Part shown: positions 51,225 through 59,565 of the stretch, one piece after another | How the letters are laid out: each line of letters starts with the position of its first letter | How positions within the stretch are numbered: position 1 is the stretch's first letter | Assembly: GCF_001905005.1 (NCBI RefSeq) | Contig: NZ_LWKZ01000024.1 | Coordinates: forward strand, 429,427 to 493,426 | Source of the DNA: Streptomyces sp. CB02923 | Lineage (GTDB): Bacteria; Actinomycetota; Actinomycetes; Streptomycetales; Streptomycetaceae | Reading direction: 5' to 3' | Length of the DNA: 64,000 bases | Notes under the pieces: model-generated | Told to the model about the DNA's origin: nothing | Databases searched by the model: none | What the model saw: the letters and a program-made list of their open reading frames with translations, nothing else | Program-made: the position numbers and the translations under genes

Positions 51225-52226
51225 TCAGCCCGCGAACTCCGGAATGATCCGTTCTCCGTACGCGTCGATCGTGGCGTCCTTCGCGTCGTGCATGGCGTAC
51301 AGCGCGAACTGGTCCACGCCCAGCTCCCGGAGCCGGCGCAGCTTGTCGAGCTGCGCTTCGGGCGGCCCCAGCAGGCAGAAGCGGTCCACGATCTCGTCCG
51401 GCACGAAGGCGGTGTCCGGGTTGCCCGACCGGCCGTGGTGGGCGTAGTCGTACCCTTCGCGCGCCTTGATGTACGCGGTGAGCGCCTCGGGCACCATGCC
51501 GGAGTGCTCGCCGTAGCGTGCGACGAGGTCCGCGACGTGGTTGCCGACCATGCCGCCGAACCACCGGCACTGCTCCCGGGCGCGGTCGAGGTCGTCGCCG
51601 ACGTACGCGGGGGCCGCGACGCAGATCTTGACGTCGGACGGGTCGCGTCCGGCCGCCGCGGCGGCGTCGCGTACGGCCTTGACCATCCACTCGGTCAGGA
51701 ACGGGTCGGCCAGTTGGAGGATGAACCCGTCCGCCAGTTCGCCGGTCATCTTCAGGGCCTTGGGCCCGTACGCGGCCATCCACACGGGCAGCCGCCCGTC
51801 GCGCACCCACGGGATGCGCAGCGGGTGGCCGCCCACGTCGGTCTCCCGGCCCTCCGCGAGGTCGCGGATGATCCGTATCGAGTCGCCGAGGCGGGCCAGC
51901 GTGTTGGGGGCGCGGCCGGCCACCCGCATCGCCGAGTCGCCGCGTCCGATACCGCAGACGGTGCGGTTGCCGTACATGTCGTTGAGGGTGGCGAAGGTGG
52001 AGGCGGTGACCTCGGGGGTGCGGGTGGAGGGGTTGGTGACCATCGGGCCGACGATCAGGCGTTCGGTGTGTTCCAGGATGCGGCTGTAGATGACGAACGG
52101 CTCCTGCCACAGCACGGAGGAGTCGAAGGTCCAGCCGTAGCGGAAGCCTTGCTGTTCGGCGCGGCGCATCGTGGTGACGACGTCGGATGCGGGCGGGTCG
52201 GTCTGCAGGACGACTCCGAAGTCCAT
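51225..52226 (-). CDS. LLM-class F420-dependent oxidoreductase (TIGR03842-like)
   Basis: A 333-residue luciferase-like protein (GVVLQTDPPASDVV at the start, then GWTFDSSVLWQEPF, GPMVTNPSTRTPEVTA and GIGRGDSAMR). The subfamily is typically encoded next to dihydropyrimidinase, as here: it starts ten bases after the hydA stop. It may supply the reductive step or process a product of pyrimidine or hydantoin breakdown using reduced F420; the reaction is not established. ATG 52226 with GAGG upstream. Confidence 0.88.
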   Translation of the reverse strand: MDFGVVLQTDPPASDVVTTMRRAEQQGFRYGWTFDSSVLWQEPFVIYSRILEHTERLIVGPMVTNPSTRTPEVTASTFATLNDMYGNRTVCGIGRGDSAMRVAGRAPNTLARLGDSIRIIRDLAEGRETDVGGHPLRIPWVRDGRLPVWMAAYGPKALKMTGELADGFILQLADPFLTEWMVKAVRDAAAAAGRDPSDVKICVAAPAYVGDDLDRAREQCRWFGGMVGNHVADLVARYGEHSGMVPEALTAYIKAREGYDYAHHGRSGNPDTAFVPDEIVDRFCLLGPPEAQLDKLRRLRELGVDQFALYAMHDAKDATIDAYGERIIPEFAG

Positions 52227-52236
52227 CTCGGCCTCC

Positions 52237-53643
52237 TCAGTTCAGGTACTGGCAGGTGCCGCGCGGGGTGTACTGGCCGTGTCCCGCGCGCCCGGCGTAG
52301 CGCCGCTGGTCGATGACGGTCTCGCCGCGCGAGAGGACGGTTTCCACGCGGCCGGTGACCGTGCGCCCCTCGTAGGCCGAGTAGTCGACGTTCATGTGGT
52401 GGGTGGCGGCCGAGATGACCTGCTCGGCGACCGGGTCGTAGATGACGATGTCGGCGTCGGCGCCGGGCGCGATGGTGCCCTTCTTCGGGTAGAGGCCGAA
52501 CATCCGGGCGGGTGTGGCGCAGGCGATCTCGATCCAGCGGCGGCGGCTGAGGTGCCCGTCCACGACGCCCTGGTGGAGCAGGTCCATCCGGTGCTCGACG
52601 CCCGGCATCCCGTTGGGGATCTTGGAGAAGTCGCCGCGGCCCAGCTCCTTCTGGCCCTTGAAGCAGAACGGGCAGTGGTCGGTGGAGACCACCTGGAGGT
52701 CGTTGGTGCGCAGTCCGCGCCACAGTGCGGCCTGGTGCTCGCGCGGTCGCAGCGGCGTGCTGCACACGTACTTCGCGCCTTCGAAGTCCGGCTCGGCGAG
52801 GTTGTCGGTGGACAGGAACAGGTACTGCGGGCAGGTCTCGCCGAAGACGTTCAGGCCCTTGTCGCGGGCCTGCGCCAGTTCGGCGACGGCTTCCTCGGCG
52901 GAGACGTGCACGACGTACAGGGGCGCGCCGGCGACCCGGGCGAGCTGGATCGTGCGGTGGGTGGCCTCGGCCTCCAGGAGTTCCCTGCGCACCTCGCCGT
53001 GGTAGCGGGGGTCGGTCCGGCCCTCGGCCAGGGCCTGTTCGACGAGGACGTCGATGGCGATGCCGTTCTCGGCGTGCATCATGACCAGTCCGCCGTTGCC
53101 CGCCGACCGCTGCATGGCGCGCAGGATCTGGCCGTCGTCGCTGTAGAAGACGCCGGGATAGGCGGTGAACAGTTTGAACGAGGTCACGCCTTCCTCGACC
53201 AGTTGATCCAGTTCCTTGAGCGAGTGCTCGTTCACGTCGGAGAGGATCATGTGGAAGGCGTAGTCGACGGCGCACTGGGCGTCGGCCTTGGCGTGCCAGG
53301 TGTCCAGGCCCTCGCGCAGCGCCTGGCCGCGCGTCTGGACGGCGAAGTCCACGATCGTGGTCGTGCCGCCCCAGGCCGCGGCCCGGGTGCCGGTCTCGAA
53401 GGTGTCGGAGGAGAACGTCCCGCCGAACGGGAAGTCCATGTGGGTGTGGGCGTCCACGCCGCCCGGGATGACGTACTTCCCGGTGGCGTCGATGGTGCGG
53501 TCCGCGCCCTCGGTCCAGCTCTCGGCGGTGGTCGTGCCGTGCGCGGCGAGGGCGGCGATCCTGCCGTCCTCGACCAGGACATCGGCATGGATCTCATCGG
53601 CGGCGGTGACGACCAGGCCGCCGCGGATGACTGTTCGGCTCAT
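52237..53643 (-). CDS. hydA: Dihydropyrimidinase / D-hydantoinase
   Basis: A 468-residue amidohydrolase that opens the ring of dihydrouracil, dihydrothymine or hydantoins. The binuclear metal site is visible: HTH at 66-68 (GGVDAHTHMDFPFGGT), the lysine to be carboxylated, Lys157 (TSFKLFTAYPG), MMHAEN, VVHVSAEE and STDHCPF. Cytosolic. It heads an operon with the F420-type oxidoreductase and the FAD oxidase. Beta-ureidopropionase, the next pathway step, is 6 kb away at 59562. GGGAGAG lies upstream of the ATG at 53643. Confidence 0.94.
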   Translation of the reverse strand: MSRTVIRGGLVVTAADEIHADVLVEDGRIAALAAHGTTTAESWTEGADRTIDATGKYVIPGGVDAHTHMDFPFGGTFSSDTFETGTRAAAWGGTTTIVDFAVQTRGQALREGLDTWHAKADAQCAVDYAFHMILSDVNEHSLKELDQLVEEGVTSFKLFTAYPGVFYSDDGQILRAMQRSAGNGGLVMMHAENGIAIDVLVEQALAEGRTDPRYHGEVRRELLEAEATHRTIQLARVAGAPLYVVHVSAEEAVAELAQARDKGLNVFGETCPQYLFLSTDNLAEPDFEGAKYVCSTPLRPREHQAALWRGLRTNDLQVVSTDHCPFCFKGQKELGRGDFSKIPNGMPGVEHRMDLLHQGVVDGHLSRRRWIEIACATPARMFGLYPKKGTIAPGADADIVIYDPVAEQVISAATHHMNVDYSAYEGRTVTGRVETVLSRGETVIDQRRYAGRAGHGQYTPRGTCQYLN

Positions 53644-53995
53644 GCTTCCGGCTCTCCCTTCCACACACACCAGTGGTGCTCGGCGGCGCCGGAAGGGACA
53701 CGGCCCGGCGTGCTCTGCCGTCCGGGCGGCCCGCCCCAGGTGACGCCGCGTCACGGCCGGTCTACACCCGTAGAGCACGGCCGTGCAGCAGACCGTAGAA
53801 GCATGTCACCCACCGTGGCAACACCATGTCCGCAGTTCAGGGGGAACCGCCCGCCGCCGGACGGCTGTCACTTCACCGATTGCGTCACTTCACTGATTGC
53901 GCAACTTGGGAACCTTGCCGGGGCCCGCCGCGTTGCCCGGTGGGGGAAACGCGACACACCGGACCGCACGCACACGCAACAGGAGACACAGCACC
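53644..53995. other. Divergent intergenic region, hydA to terD, with 17-base tandem repeat
   Basis: The 352 bases hold the promoters of hydA and terD. Two adjacent 17-base repeats, GTCACTTCACCGATTGC (53867-53883) and GTCACTTCACTGATTGC (53884-53900), lie about 100 bases before the terD start and look like a regulator site. A GCAACTTGGGAACC follows. AGGAG for terD is at 53981-53985. I see no gene here. Confidence 0.5.
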
Positions 53996-54574
53996 ATGGG
54001 CGTCAGCCTCACCAAGGGCCAGAACGTCGTCCTCAACCAGGACGGCACTCCGCTCGCGGACGTCACCGTCGGCCTGGGCTGGGACGCCCGGCCCAGCGCC
54101 GGCGCGGCCTTCGACCTGGACGCCTCGGCGGTCGTCTGCGGCCCCGACCAACGCGTCCTGTCCGACGCGCACTTCGTCTTCTACAACAACCTGACCAGCC
54201 CGGACGGCGCGGTCCGGCACACCGGCGACAACCTCACCGGCGAGGGCGACGGCGACGACGAGCAGCTCCTCGTCGACCTGGACCGCCTCGGCGACGAGAC
54301 CGGCCAGGTCGTCTTCACCGTCTCCATCCACGACGCCGAGGGGCGCGGCCAGAGCTTCGGCCAGGTCGACGACGCGTACATCCGCGTCGTCGACAATCTG
54401 ACGGGCCGCGAGATGTGCCGCTACGAGCTGTCGTACGACGCCGCGGGCGAGACGGCGATGGTCTTCGGCGCCCTCTACCGGCGCGGCGGCGAGTGGAAGT
54501 TCCGGGCCATCGGCCAGGGTTACGCGTCCGGGCTCGCCGGTATCGCCACCGACTACGGCGTCAACGTCGGCTGA
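53996..54574 (+). CDS. terD: TerD-family protein
   Basis: A 192-residue calcium-binding beta-sandwich protein linked to stress and tellurite resistance and, in Streptomyces, to development. The family start GVSLTKGQNVVLNQDG is present, followed by VGLGWDARPSAGAAFDLDAS, FYNNLTSPDGAVRHTGDNLTG, DDEQLLVDLDRL (acidic calcium-site residues) and VVFTVSIHDAEGRGQSFGQV. AGGAG ten bases before the ATG. It converges on a second, diverged TerD gene. Confidence 0.93.
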   Translation: MGVSLTKGQNVVLNQDGTPLADVTVGLGWDARPSAGAAFDLDASAVVCGPDQRVLSDAHFVFYNNLTSPDGAVRHTGDNLTGEGDGDDEQLLVDLDRLGDETGQVVFTVSIHDAEGRGQSFGQVDDAYIRVVDNLTGREMCRYELSYDAAGETAMVFGALYRRGGEWKFRAIGQGYASGLAGIATDYGVNVG

Positions 54575-54590
54575 CGCACGGCGCACGGAA

Positions 54591-54640
54591 GGGCGCGCCC
54601 GCGCGGGCGCGCCCCGAACCCGCCCGCGGGCGGGGCCTTT
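54591..54640. terminator. Double GC hairpin between convergent terD genes
   Basis: GGGCGCGCCC (54591-54600) and its copy at 54605-54614 form a stem around GCGC. CCCGCCCGCGGGCGGG (54619-54634) is a second palindrome, followed by CCTTT. It should stop both convergent transcripts. Confidence 0.7.
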
Positions 54641-54643
54641 CGC

Positions 54644-55225
54644 CTACAGGTGCGAGGCGATGGCCGGCATCAGGTCCTGGAAGGTACGGCCGTTCGCGGC
54701 CTCACCGATGGCGGCCATCTCCCAGCCGCCGCCGGAGCGGCGGACCTTGGCCATGACCTGCGCGGTGTACGCGCCGCCGCCGGTCAGGGTGTAGCGGGCC
54801 AGCTCCTGGCCGTTGGTCTCGTCGACCAGGCGGCAGAACGCGTTCTGCACCTCGGTGAAGGTCTGCCCGGTGAAGGAGTTCACCGTGAAGACGATCTGGT
54901 CGACGTGGGCGGGCACCCGCTGGAGGTCGACGAGGATCGCCTCGTCGTCGCCGCCCTGTCCGGCGCCGCCCACCAGGTTGTCACCGGTGTGGCGTACGGA
55001 GCCGTCGTCGCTGATCAGGTGCTGGAAGAAGACGACGTCGACGGGTTCCTGACCGGCGAACAGCACGGCCGAGGCGTCCAGGTCGATCTCACGGGCCATC
55101 AGCTTGGCGAGGAAGCCCTTGCGGGCGGCGGCCTGCCAGCCGAGTCCCATCCGTACGACGCTGAGCTCGCCTCCGCCGGACTTGCTCAGACTGATCTTCT
55201 GACCCTTGTCCAGGTTCACGGTCAT
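54644..55225 (-). CDS. terD: TerD-family protein
   Basis: A 193-residue TerD paralogue (VNLDKGQKISLSKSGGGELS, MGLGWQAAARKGFL, IDLDASAVLFAG, FFQHLISDDGSVRHTGDN, DDEAILVDLQRVPAHVDQIV). Compared with the partner at 53996 it has an insert (KGFLAKLMARE) and Gln/Glu changes in the calcium loop region, so its ion binding may differ. AGGAG precedes the ATG at 55225. A 16-base palindrome 75 bases upstream is a probable operator. Confidence 0.92.
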   Translation of the reverse strand: MTVNLDKGQKISLSKSGGGELSVVRMGLGWQAAARKGFLAKLMAREIDLDASAVLFAGQEPVDVVFFQHLISDDGSVRHTGDNLVGGAGQGGDDEAILVDLQRVPAHVDQIVFTVNSFTGQTFTEVQNAFCRLVDETNGQELARYTLTGGGAYTAQVMAKVRRSGGGWEMAAIGEAANGRTFQDLMPAIASHL

Positions 55226-55299
55226 GTGCTGTCACTCCTGCGTCGGGATGGCGTGCCTTGGGCAGGCGGCGGCCGTCGCCACCGGCCGGGGACCAAAAA

Positions 55300-55315
55300 T
55301 CTACAGCACTGTAGA
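55300..55315. promoter_or_regulatory. 16-base palindrome upstream of terD
   Basis: TCTACAG-CA-CTGTAGA is a perfect dyad in a small AT-rich patch 75 bases before the terD start. TACA-N-TGTA dyads resemble BlaI/CopY-type operators; no such regulator gene is in the window. The overlapping AT-rich sequence on the minus strand (TTACTTCTCCATTACC) suggests a promoter here. Confidence 0.55.
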
Positions 55316-55494
55316 GGTAATGGAGAAGTAAAGACGCGGACGGACGGGCGGCGGCCACGGGGCGCGCGGCGGAGCGTACGGACGGCGCGCACCCGGGCGC
55401 CGGGAAGCTGGTGGGCCCCGCCGGAATATTCACAACGGGGCCCAGTCGTACGGTACCCAGCCGGGCGTCCGCACAACAGACCGCGTCACCGCTT

Positions 55495-56388
55495 TCAGGA
55501 CACCGAAGGCACCGAAGCCGCGGCCTCCGACGGCCGCTCCGGGGCGCCGGCCGGCTCCGCCGCCCACTCCGCCAGCCGCCGCAGCGCCCGCGCCGAGGCC
55601 GACCCGGGCTCGGCGTGATAGGTGACCAGCTGCTGGTCAGGATCGGCCGGCAGGGTGAGCGTCTCGTACGCGAGCGACAGCGGCCCCACCAGCGGGTGCG
55701 ACAGCCGCTTCCGGCCGAAACCCTTGTCCTGTACGTCGTGGGCCGCCCAGATCCGCCGGAAGTCCGCGCTCGTCGCGGACAGCTCGTCGATCATCGTGCA
55801 CAGCTTCGGGTCCTCCGGGAACCGGCCGACGTCGCGCCGCAGATGGGCGACGATGTGCGCCGCCTTCTCCTCCCAGTCGGCGTACAGCTCCCGCGTCGCC
55901 GGGGCGAGGAAGAGCTGCCGGGCCATGTTGCGCTCCTCGGGCGGCATCGCGGCGAAGTCGCCGAGGAGCGCGCGGGCGAGCCGGTTCCAGCCGAGGATGT
56001 CCAGCCGCCGGCCGACCACGTACGCGGGGACGCCGTCCATCGCGTCGATCAGGTCCTGGAAGGCGGGACGCATCCGCTGCGGCCACAGCGCGGGGCGCAG
56101 ACGCGGGGAGGCCGGCCTGACCAGGTGCGTCAGGTGGGAGCGCTCGGCCCGGGTGAGCCGCAGCACGTCCGCGATCGAGTCGAGCACCGCGGTGGAGACG
56201 TTCCGCCCCCGCCCTTGTTCGAGCCGTATGTAGTACGCCACGCTGACCCCGGCCAGCTGCGCCAGCTCCTCCCGCCGCAGGCCGGGCACCCTGCGCCGCC
56301 CGCCGTAGTGCGCCAGACCGACGTCCTCGGGCCGGAGCCGGGCGCGGCGGGAGCGGAGGAATTCGCTCAGTTCGGTGCGCTGGTCCAT
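55495..56388 (-). CDS. XRE-family regulator with MmyB-like ligand domain
   Basis: A 297-residue regulator. The helix-turn-helix is at about 33-90 (RRVPGLRREELAQLAGVSVA, YYIRLEQGRGRNVS). The remaining part is the MmyB-like domain (LDILGWNRLARALLGDF, RNMARQLFLAPATRELYADW, HPLVGPLSLAYETLTLPADP), a PAS-like fold that binds fatty-acid-like ligands. In actinobacteria such genes usually stand divergent from an oxidoreductase that they control; here that is the alcohol dehydrogenase at 56548. ATG 56388; no clear SD. Confidence 0.9.
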   Translation of the reverse strand: MDQRTELSEFLRSRRARLRPEDVGLAHYGGRRRVPGLRREELAQLAGVSVAYYIRLEQGRGRNVSTAVLDSIADVLRLTRAERSHLTHLVRPASPRLRPALWPQRMRPAFQDLIDAMDGVPAYVVGRRLDILGWNRLARALLGDFAAMPPEERNMARQLFLAPATRELYADWEEKAAHIVAHLRRDVGRFPEDPKLCTMIDELSATSADFRRIWAAHDVQDKGFGRKRLSHPLVGPLSLAYETLTLPADPDQQLVTYHAEPGSASARALRRLAEWAAEPAGAPERPSEAAASVPSVS

Positions 56389-56547
56389 CCCTGAATTATG
56401 GCGCGTGCCGCCCGGGGACCGGCGGCGAGGGGCCGGGGCGCTCCTCGCGGCAGAGGGGCCAGGGTGGTCCTCGCAGTAGTAGGAACGCCGAGCGTAGGTT
56501 CGACAGGGCACTGGTTGCCCCGCGCACGCAAGCCCACCCTGGGGAGC

Positions 56548-57597
56548 ATGAACTCTGTTCCCGCATACGCAGCACCCGCTCCGAAGGCTCCGCTGGAGCG
56601 CACCACCATCGAGCGCCGGGAGCTGGGCGCACACGACATCCTCATCGACATCAAGTTCGCGGGCATCTGCCACTCCGACATCCACACCGTGCGGGCGGAG
56701 TGGGGCGACGGCGGGCACTTCCCGATCGTCCCCGGCCACGAGATCGCGGGCGTGGTCAGCGAGGTCGGCCCCGAGGTGACCCGGTACGCGGTCGGCGACC
56801 GGGTCGGCGTCGGCTGCTTCGTCGACTCCTGCCGGGAGTGCGAGAACTGCCTGGCCGGTCTCCAGCAGTACTGCACCGGCGAGCTGGGCCAGGTCGGCAC
56901 GTACAACGCCGTCGGCCGGGACGGTGTGGCCACCCAGGGCGGCTACTCCACCCACCTCGTCATCGACGAGAACTACGCGCTGAGCATCCCGGAGAACCTG
57001 CCGCTGGACGCCGCCGCGCCGCTGCTGTGCGCCGGCATCACCCTGTACTCGCCGCTGGCGCACTGGAAGGCCGGCCCCGGCAAGAAGGTCGCCGTCGTGG
57101 GCCTCGGCGGCCTCGGCCACATGGGCGTCAAGATCGCTCACGCGATGGGTGCCGAGGTCACCGTACTGAGCCAGTCACTGCGCAAGCAGGAGGACGGCCT
57201 GCGGCTCGGCGCCGACCACTACTACGCCACATCGGACCCGGAGACCTTCGAGAAGCTGGCGGACAGCTTCGACCTGATCGTCAACACCGTCTCCGCCCAG
57301 CTCGACCTCAACGCCTACCTGGGCCTGCTGCGCACCGACGGCACCCTCGTCCAGCTCGGCGCGCCGGAGCACCCGCTGCCCATCGCGCCGTTCGCCCTGA
57401 TCGGCAACCGCCGGTCCTTCGCCGGCTCGCTGATCGGCGGCCTCCAGGAGACCCAGGAGATGCTGGACTTCTGCGGCGAGCACGGCATCGCCTCGGAGAT
57501 CGAGGTGATCACCGCCGACCGGATCAACGAGGCGTACGAGCGGGTGCTCGCCAGTGACGTCCGCTACCGCTTCGTGATCGACACCGCGACGATCTGA
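56548..57597 (+). CDS. Zinc-dependent NAD(P) alcohol dehydrogenase
   Basis: A 349-residue medium-chain dehydrogenase of the cinnamyl-alcohol/YahK type. Catalytic zinc ligands are in GICHSDIH and PGHEIAG; the structural zinc has four Cys in CRECENCLAGLQQYC. The nucleotide site is VVGLGGLGHMGVK. It reduces aldehydes; the physiological one is unknown. ATG 56548 has GGGGAG only one base away, an unusually short spacing. A TAGGTT -10-like hexamer lies at 56495-56500. Probably regulated by the divergent XRE protein. Confidence 0.93.
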   Translation: MNSVPAYAAPAPKAPLERTTIERRELGAHDILIDIKFAGICHSDIHTVRAEWGDGGHFPIVPGHEIAGVVSEVGPEVTRYAVGDRVGVGCFVDSCRECENCLAGLQQYCTGELGQVGTYNAVGRDGVATQGGYSTHLVIDENYALSIPENLPLDAAAPLLCAGITLYSPLAHWKAGPGKKVAVVGLGGLGHMGVKIAHAMGAEVTVLSQSLRKQEDGLRLGADHYYATSDPETFEKLADSFDLIVNTVSAQLDLNAYLGLLRTDGTLVQLGAPEHPLPIAPFALIGNRRSFAGSLIGGLQETQEMLDFCGEHGIASEIEVITADRINEAYERVLASDVRYRFVIDTATI

Positions 57598-57627
57598 CGG
57601 CCGCGGGCCCCGTGCCCGCGCCCCGTG

Positions 57628-57660
57628 CCCCGGGTGCCGCCGGTCCGGCGACACCCGGGG
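57628..57660 (+). terminator. Hairpin terminator after alcohol dehydrogenase
   Basis: CCCCGGGTG (57628-57636) pairs with CACCCGGGG (57652-57660); the loop can form a further GCCG/CGGC stem. No T-run, as often in Streptomyces. Confidence 0.65.
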
Positions 57661-57703
57661 ATCACCGTCGGTACTGTCCCGGCGACAGGTTCCGTGCTAC
57701 CGT

Positions 57704-57779
57704 CAAAACAGTTGCAGTTTTGGTACCCATAAACGTTATGTGCGCCTGACGGTATGTAACCGTCGGGCGCATTTTGTTT
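57704..57779 (+). promoter_or_regulatory. Cold-shock gene upstream region: inverted repeat plus terminator-like hairpin
   Basis: CAAAAC (57704-57709) and GTTTTG (57717-57722) form a dyad around a TTGCAG that could be a -35 (18 bases before TTATGT). Next comes a 13-base stem with one mismatch, TGCGCCTGACGGT (57741-57753) and ACCGTCGGGCGCA (57759-57771), followed by TTTTGTTT. This is a complete intrinsic terminator located 92 bases before a cold-shock gene, so it may be a transcription attenuator or an RNA thermosensor. Confidence 0.55.
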
Positions 57780-57870
57780 CTGCCGGTCACATCCGGATGG
57801 GCTCAATTGCGGCGACCCTGGAACCCGCACAGTGCGGATTCCTCAACTGCCTCGATCGAAGGATAAAGAC

Positions 57871-58074
57871 ATGGCAACCGGCACCGTGAAGTGGTTCAAC
57901 TCCGAAAAGGGCTTCGGCTTCATCGAGCAGGACGGCGGCGGCGCCGACGTCTTCGCCCACTACTCGAACATCCAGGCCCAGGGCTTCCGCGAGCTGCAGG
58001 AGGGCCAGAAGGTCTCCTTCGACGTCACGCAGGGCCAGAAGGGCCCGCAGGCCGAGAACATCGTTCTCGCCTGA
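57871..58074 (+). CDS. Cold-shock domain protein
   Basis: A 67-residue CspA-type single-stranded nucleic-acid-binding protein and RNA chaperone. RNP1 is GFGFIE and RNP2 is VFAHY; the whole OB-fold (TGTVKWFNSEKGFGFIEQDG to PQAENIVLA) is intact. GAAGGA lies seven bases before the ATG. The gene stands alone between its own leader hairpin and a strong terminator, so it is monocistronic. Confidence 0.96.
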   Translation: MATGTVKWFNSEKGFGFIEQDGGGADVFAHYSNIQAQGFRELQEGQKVSFDVTQGQKGPQAENIVLA

Positions 58075-58088
58075 CGCCGACGCGTAGC

Positions 58089-58139
58089 GCGCGAGCCGGA
58101 ACTTCACCCGAACGGGTAAGTGTCCGGCTCGCGCCTTTT
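58089..58139 (+). terminator. Intrinsic terminator after the cold-shock gene
   Basis: GCGCGAGCCGGA (58089-58100) pairs perfectly with TCCGGCTCGCGC (58123-58134), and the stem continues inside with ACTT/AAGT and ACCC/GGGT around a GAAC loop. CTTTTT follows. Confidence 0.92.
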
Positions 58140-58218
58140 TGTTCCGGCGCCGAATTCCCGCTCCGCGCCGCTCACCCACGACACTTTGCGTACGGATACC
58201 GGCCCCACCGGGCTTTCC

Positions 58219-59565
58219 TCAGGCCGGTGACAGCCCGCGCTCGGCCACCCGCAGGGCCTCCGCGAGGATTCCGGCGCCCTCCTCCGCCTCCGCCGCGGTC
58301 AGGGACAGCGGGGGCGCGATGCGCAGGACGGCACCCGTCAGTCCCCCCTTGCCGATGAGCAGACCGCGCTCACGGGCGGCTTCCACGACGAGGCTCGCCG
58401 CCTGCGGCGACGGTTCGCCGGTGCCGGGCACGACCAGTTCCACGCCGATCATCAGACCGCGCCCGCGTACTTCCCGTACGGTCCCGCGCTCCGCGCCGAC
58501 CGCCCGCAGCCGCTCGATGAGCAGGCCGCCGACGCGCCGGGCGTTGCCCTGGAGGTCGTGTTCGAGGAGGTGGTCGAGGTTGGCCAGGGCCGCCGCCATG
58601 GTCACCGGGCTGCCGCCGAAGGTGGAGATGGAGTTCGCGGCGAGGCAGTTCATCACTTCCGCGCGGGCGACGACTCCGCCGACGGACATGCCGTTGCCGA
58701 TGCCCTTGGCGAAGGTGAGCAGGTCCGGCGGGCCGTTGCCGGCATGCGCCTGCCAGCCCCAGAAGTGGTCGCCGGTACGGCCCCAGCCGGTCTGCACCTC
58801 GTCGGAGATCCACAGGATGCCGTGCCGGTCCAGCACCTCGCGGAAGGCCGCGTAGAGCCCGTCGGGCGGCGAGGTGAAGCCGCCGACGCCCTGCACCGGC
58901 TCGGCGATCAGCGCGGCGACGCCCGCCGTCTGGCCGATCAGGTCCTCCAGGTCGGCGACGCAGGCACCGATGTACGCGGCGTCGGAGAGCCCGGCGTACG
59001 GGCCGCGGCTGCGCACGCCCCCGTGCACGTACAGCGTCTGGAGCGGGGAGAGACCGGTCGGTGACCAACTGGCGTTGCCGGTGATGCCGACGGCCGAGAA
59101 GGACCGGCCGTGGTAGCTGTTGCGCATCGCCAGGATCTGGTGCGAGCCCCGGTACGCCGTCGCCAGCAGGAGCGCGGTGTCGTTCGCCTCCGTACCGGAC
59201 GTGGTGAAGAAGACCCGGGCGTCGGGGATGCCGGAGAGCGCGGCGATCCGCTCCGCCAGGTCCACCATGGGGCGGGAGAGGTAGAGCGTCGAGGTGTGCA
59301 GGATGCGGCCGGCCTGCCCGGTGACCGCCTCGGTCACCGCGGGCAGCGCGTGGGCGGTCATGGTGGTGAGGATGCCGCCGAAGAAGTCCAGGTAGCGGTT
59401 GCCCTCCGCGTCCCAGACGTGCCGGCCTTCGCCGTGCGTCAGCTCGATGGGCCGCTCGTACAGCAGCGTGAGCCAGTCGGGCAGGACGGCGCGGTGCCGG
59501 GCGCGCAGGTCCGCGCCCGCCGCCGCGGCCCCGGAGCCGTTCCGGGGCGCGCGCGGGGCCGTCAT
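58219..59565 (-). CDS. Class III PLP aminotransferase, probably beta-alanine/omega-amino acid
   Basis: A 448-residue omega-aminotransferase. Typical parts are LDFFGGILTTMTAHALP, FFTTSGTEANDTALLLA, SYHGRSF, WISDEVQTGWGRTGDHFW (PLP-ring Asp) and the PLP lysine in TFAKGIGNGM. Its ATG overlaps the stop of the beta-ureidopropionase gene (ATGA), so it probably removes the amino group from the beta-alanine or beta-aminoisobutyrate that enzyme produces. Assignment of substrate is from context. Confidence 0.9.
   Translation of the reverse strand: MTAPRAPRNGSGAAAAGADLRARHRAVLPDWLTLLYERPIELTHGEGRHVWDAEGNRYLDFFGGILTTMTAHALPAVTEAVTGQAGRILHTSTLYLSRPMVDLAERIAALSGIPDARVFFTTSGTEANDTALLLATAYRGSHQILAMRNSYHGRSFSAVGITGNASWSPTGLSPLQTLYVHGGVRSRGPYAGLSDAAYIGACVADLEDLIGQTAGVAALIAEPVQGVGGFTSPPDGLYAAFREVLDRHGILWISDEVQTGWGRTGDHFWGWQAHAGNGPPDLLTFAKGIGNGMSVGGVVARAEVMNCLAANSISTFGGSPVTMAAALANLDHLLEHDLQGNARRVGGLLIERLRAVGAERGTVREVRGRGLMIGVELVVPGTGEPSPQAASLVVEAARERGLLIGKGGLTGAVLRIAPPLSLTAAEAEEGAGILAEALRVAERGLSPA

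Noticed and set aside
53996..55225. Tellurite-resistance operon
   Set aside because: Only two convergent TerD genes; no TerB, TerC, TerZ or ATP-grasp partners nearby.
57741..57779. Main terminator of the alcohol dehydrogenase gene
   Set aside because: A separate hairpin at 57628-57660 directly follows that gene, and this one lies in the cold-shock leader region; the call is not certain.
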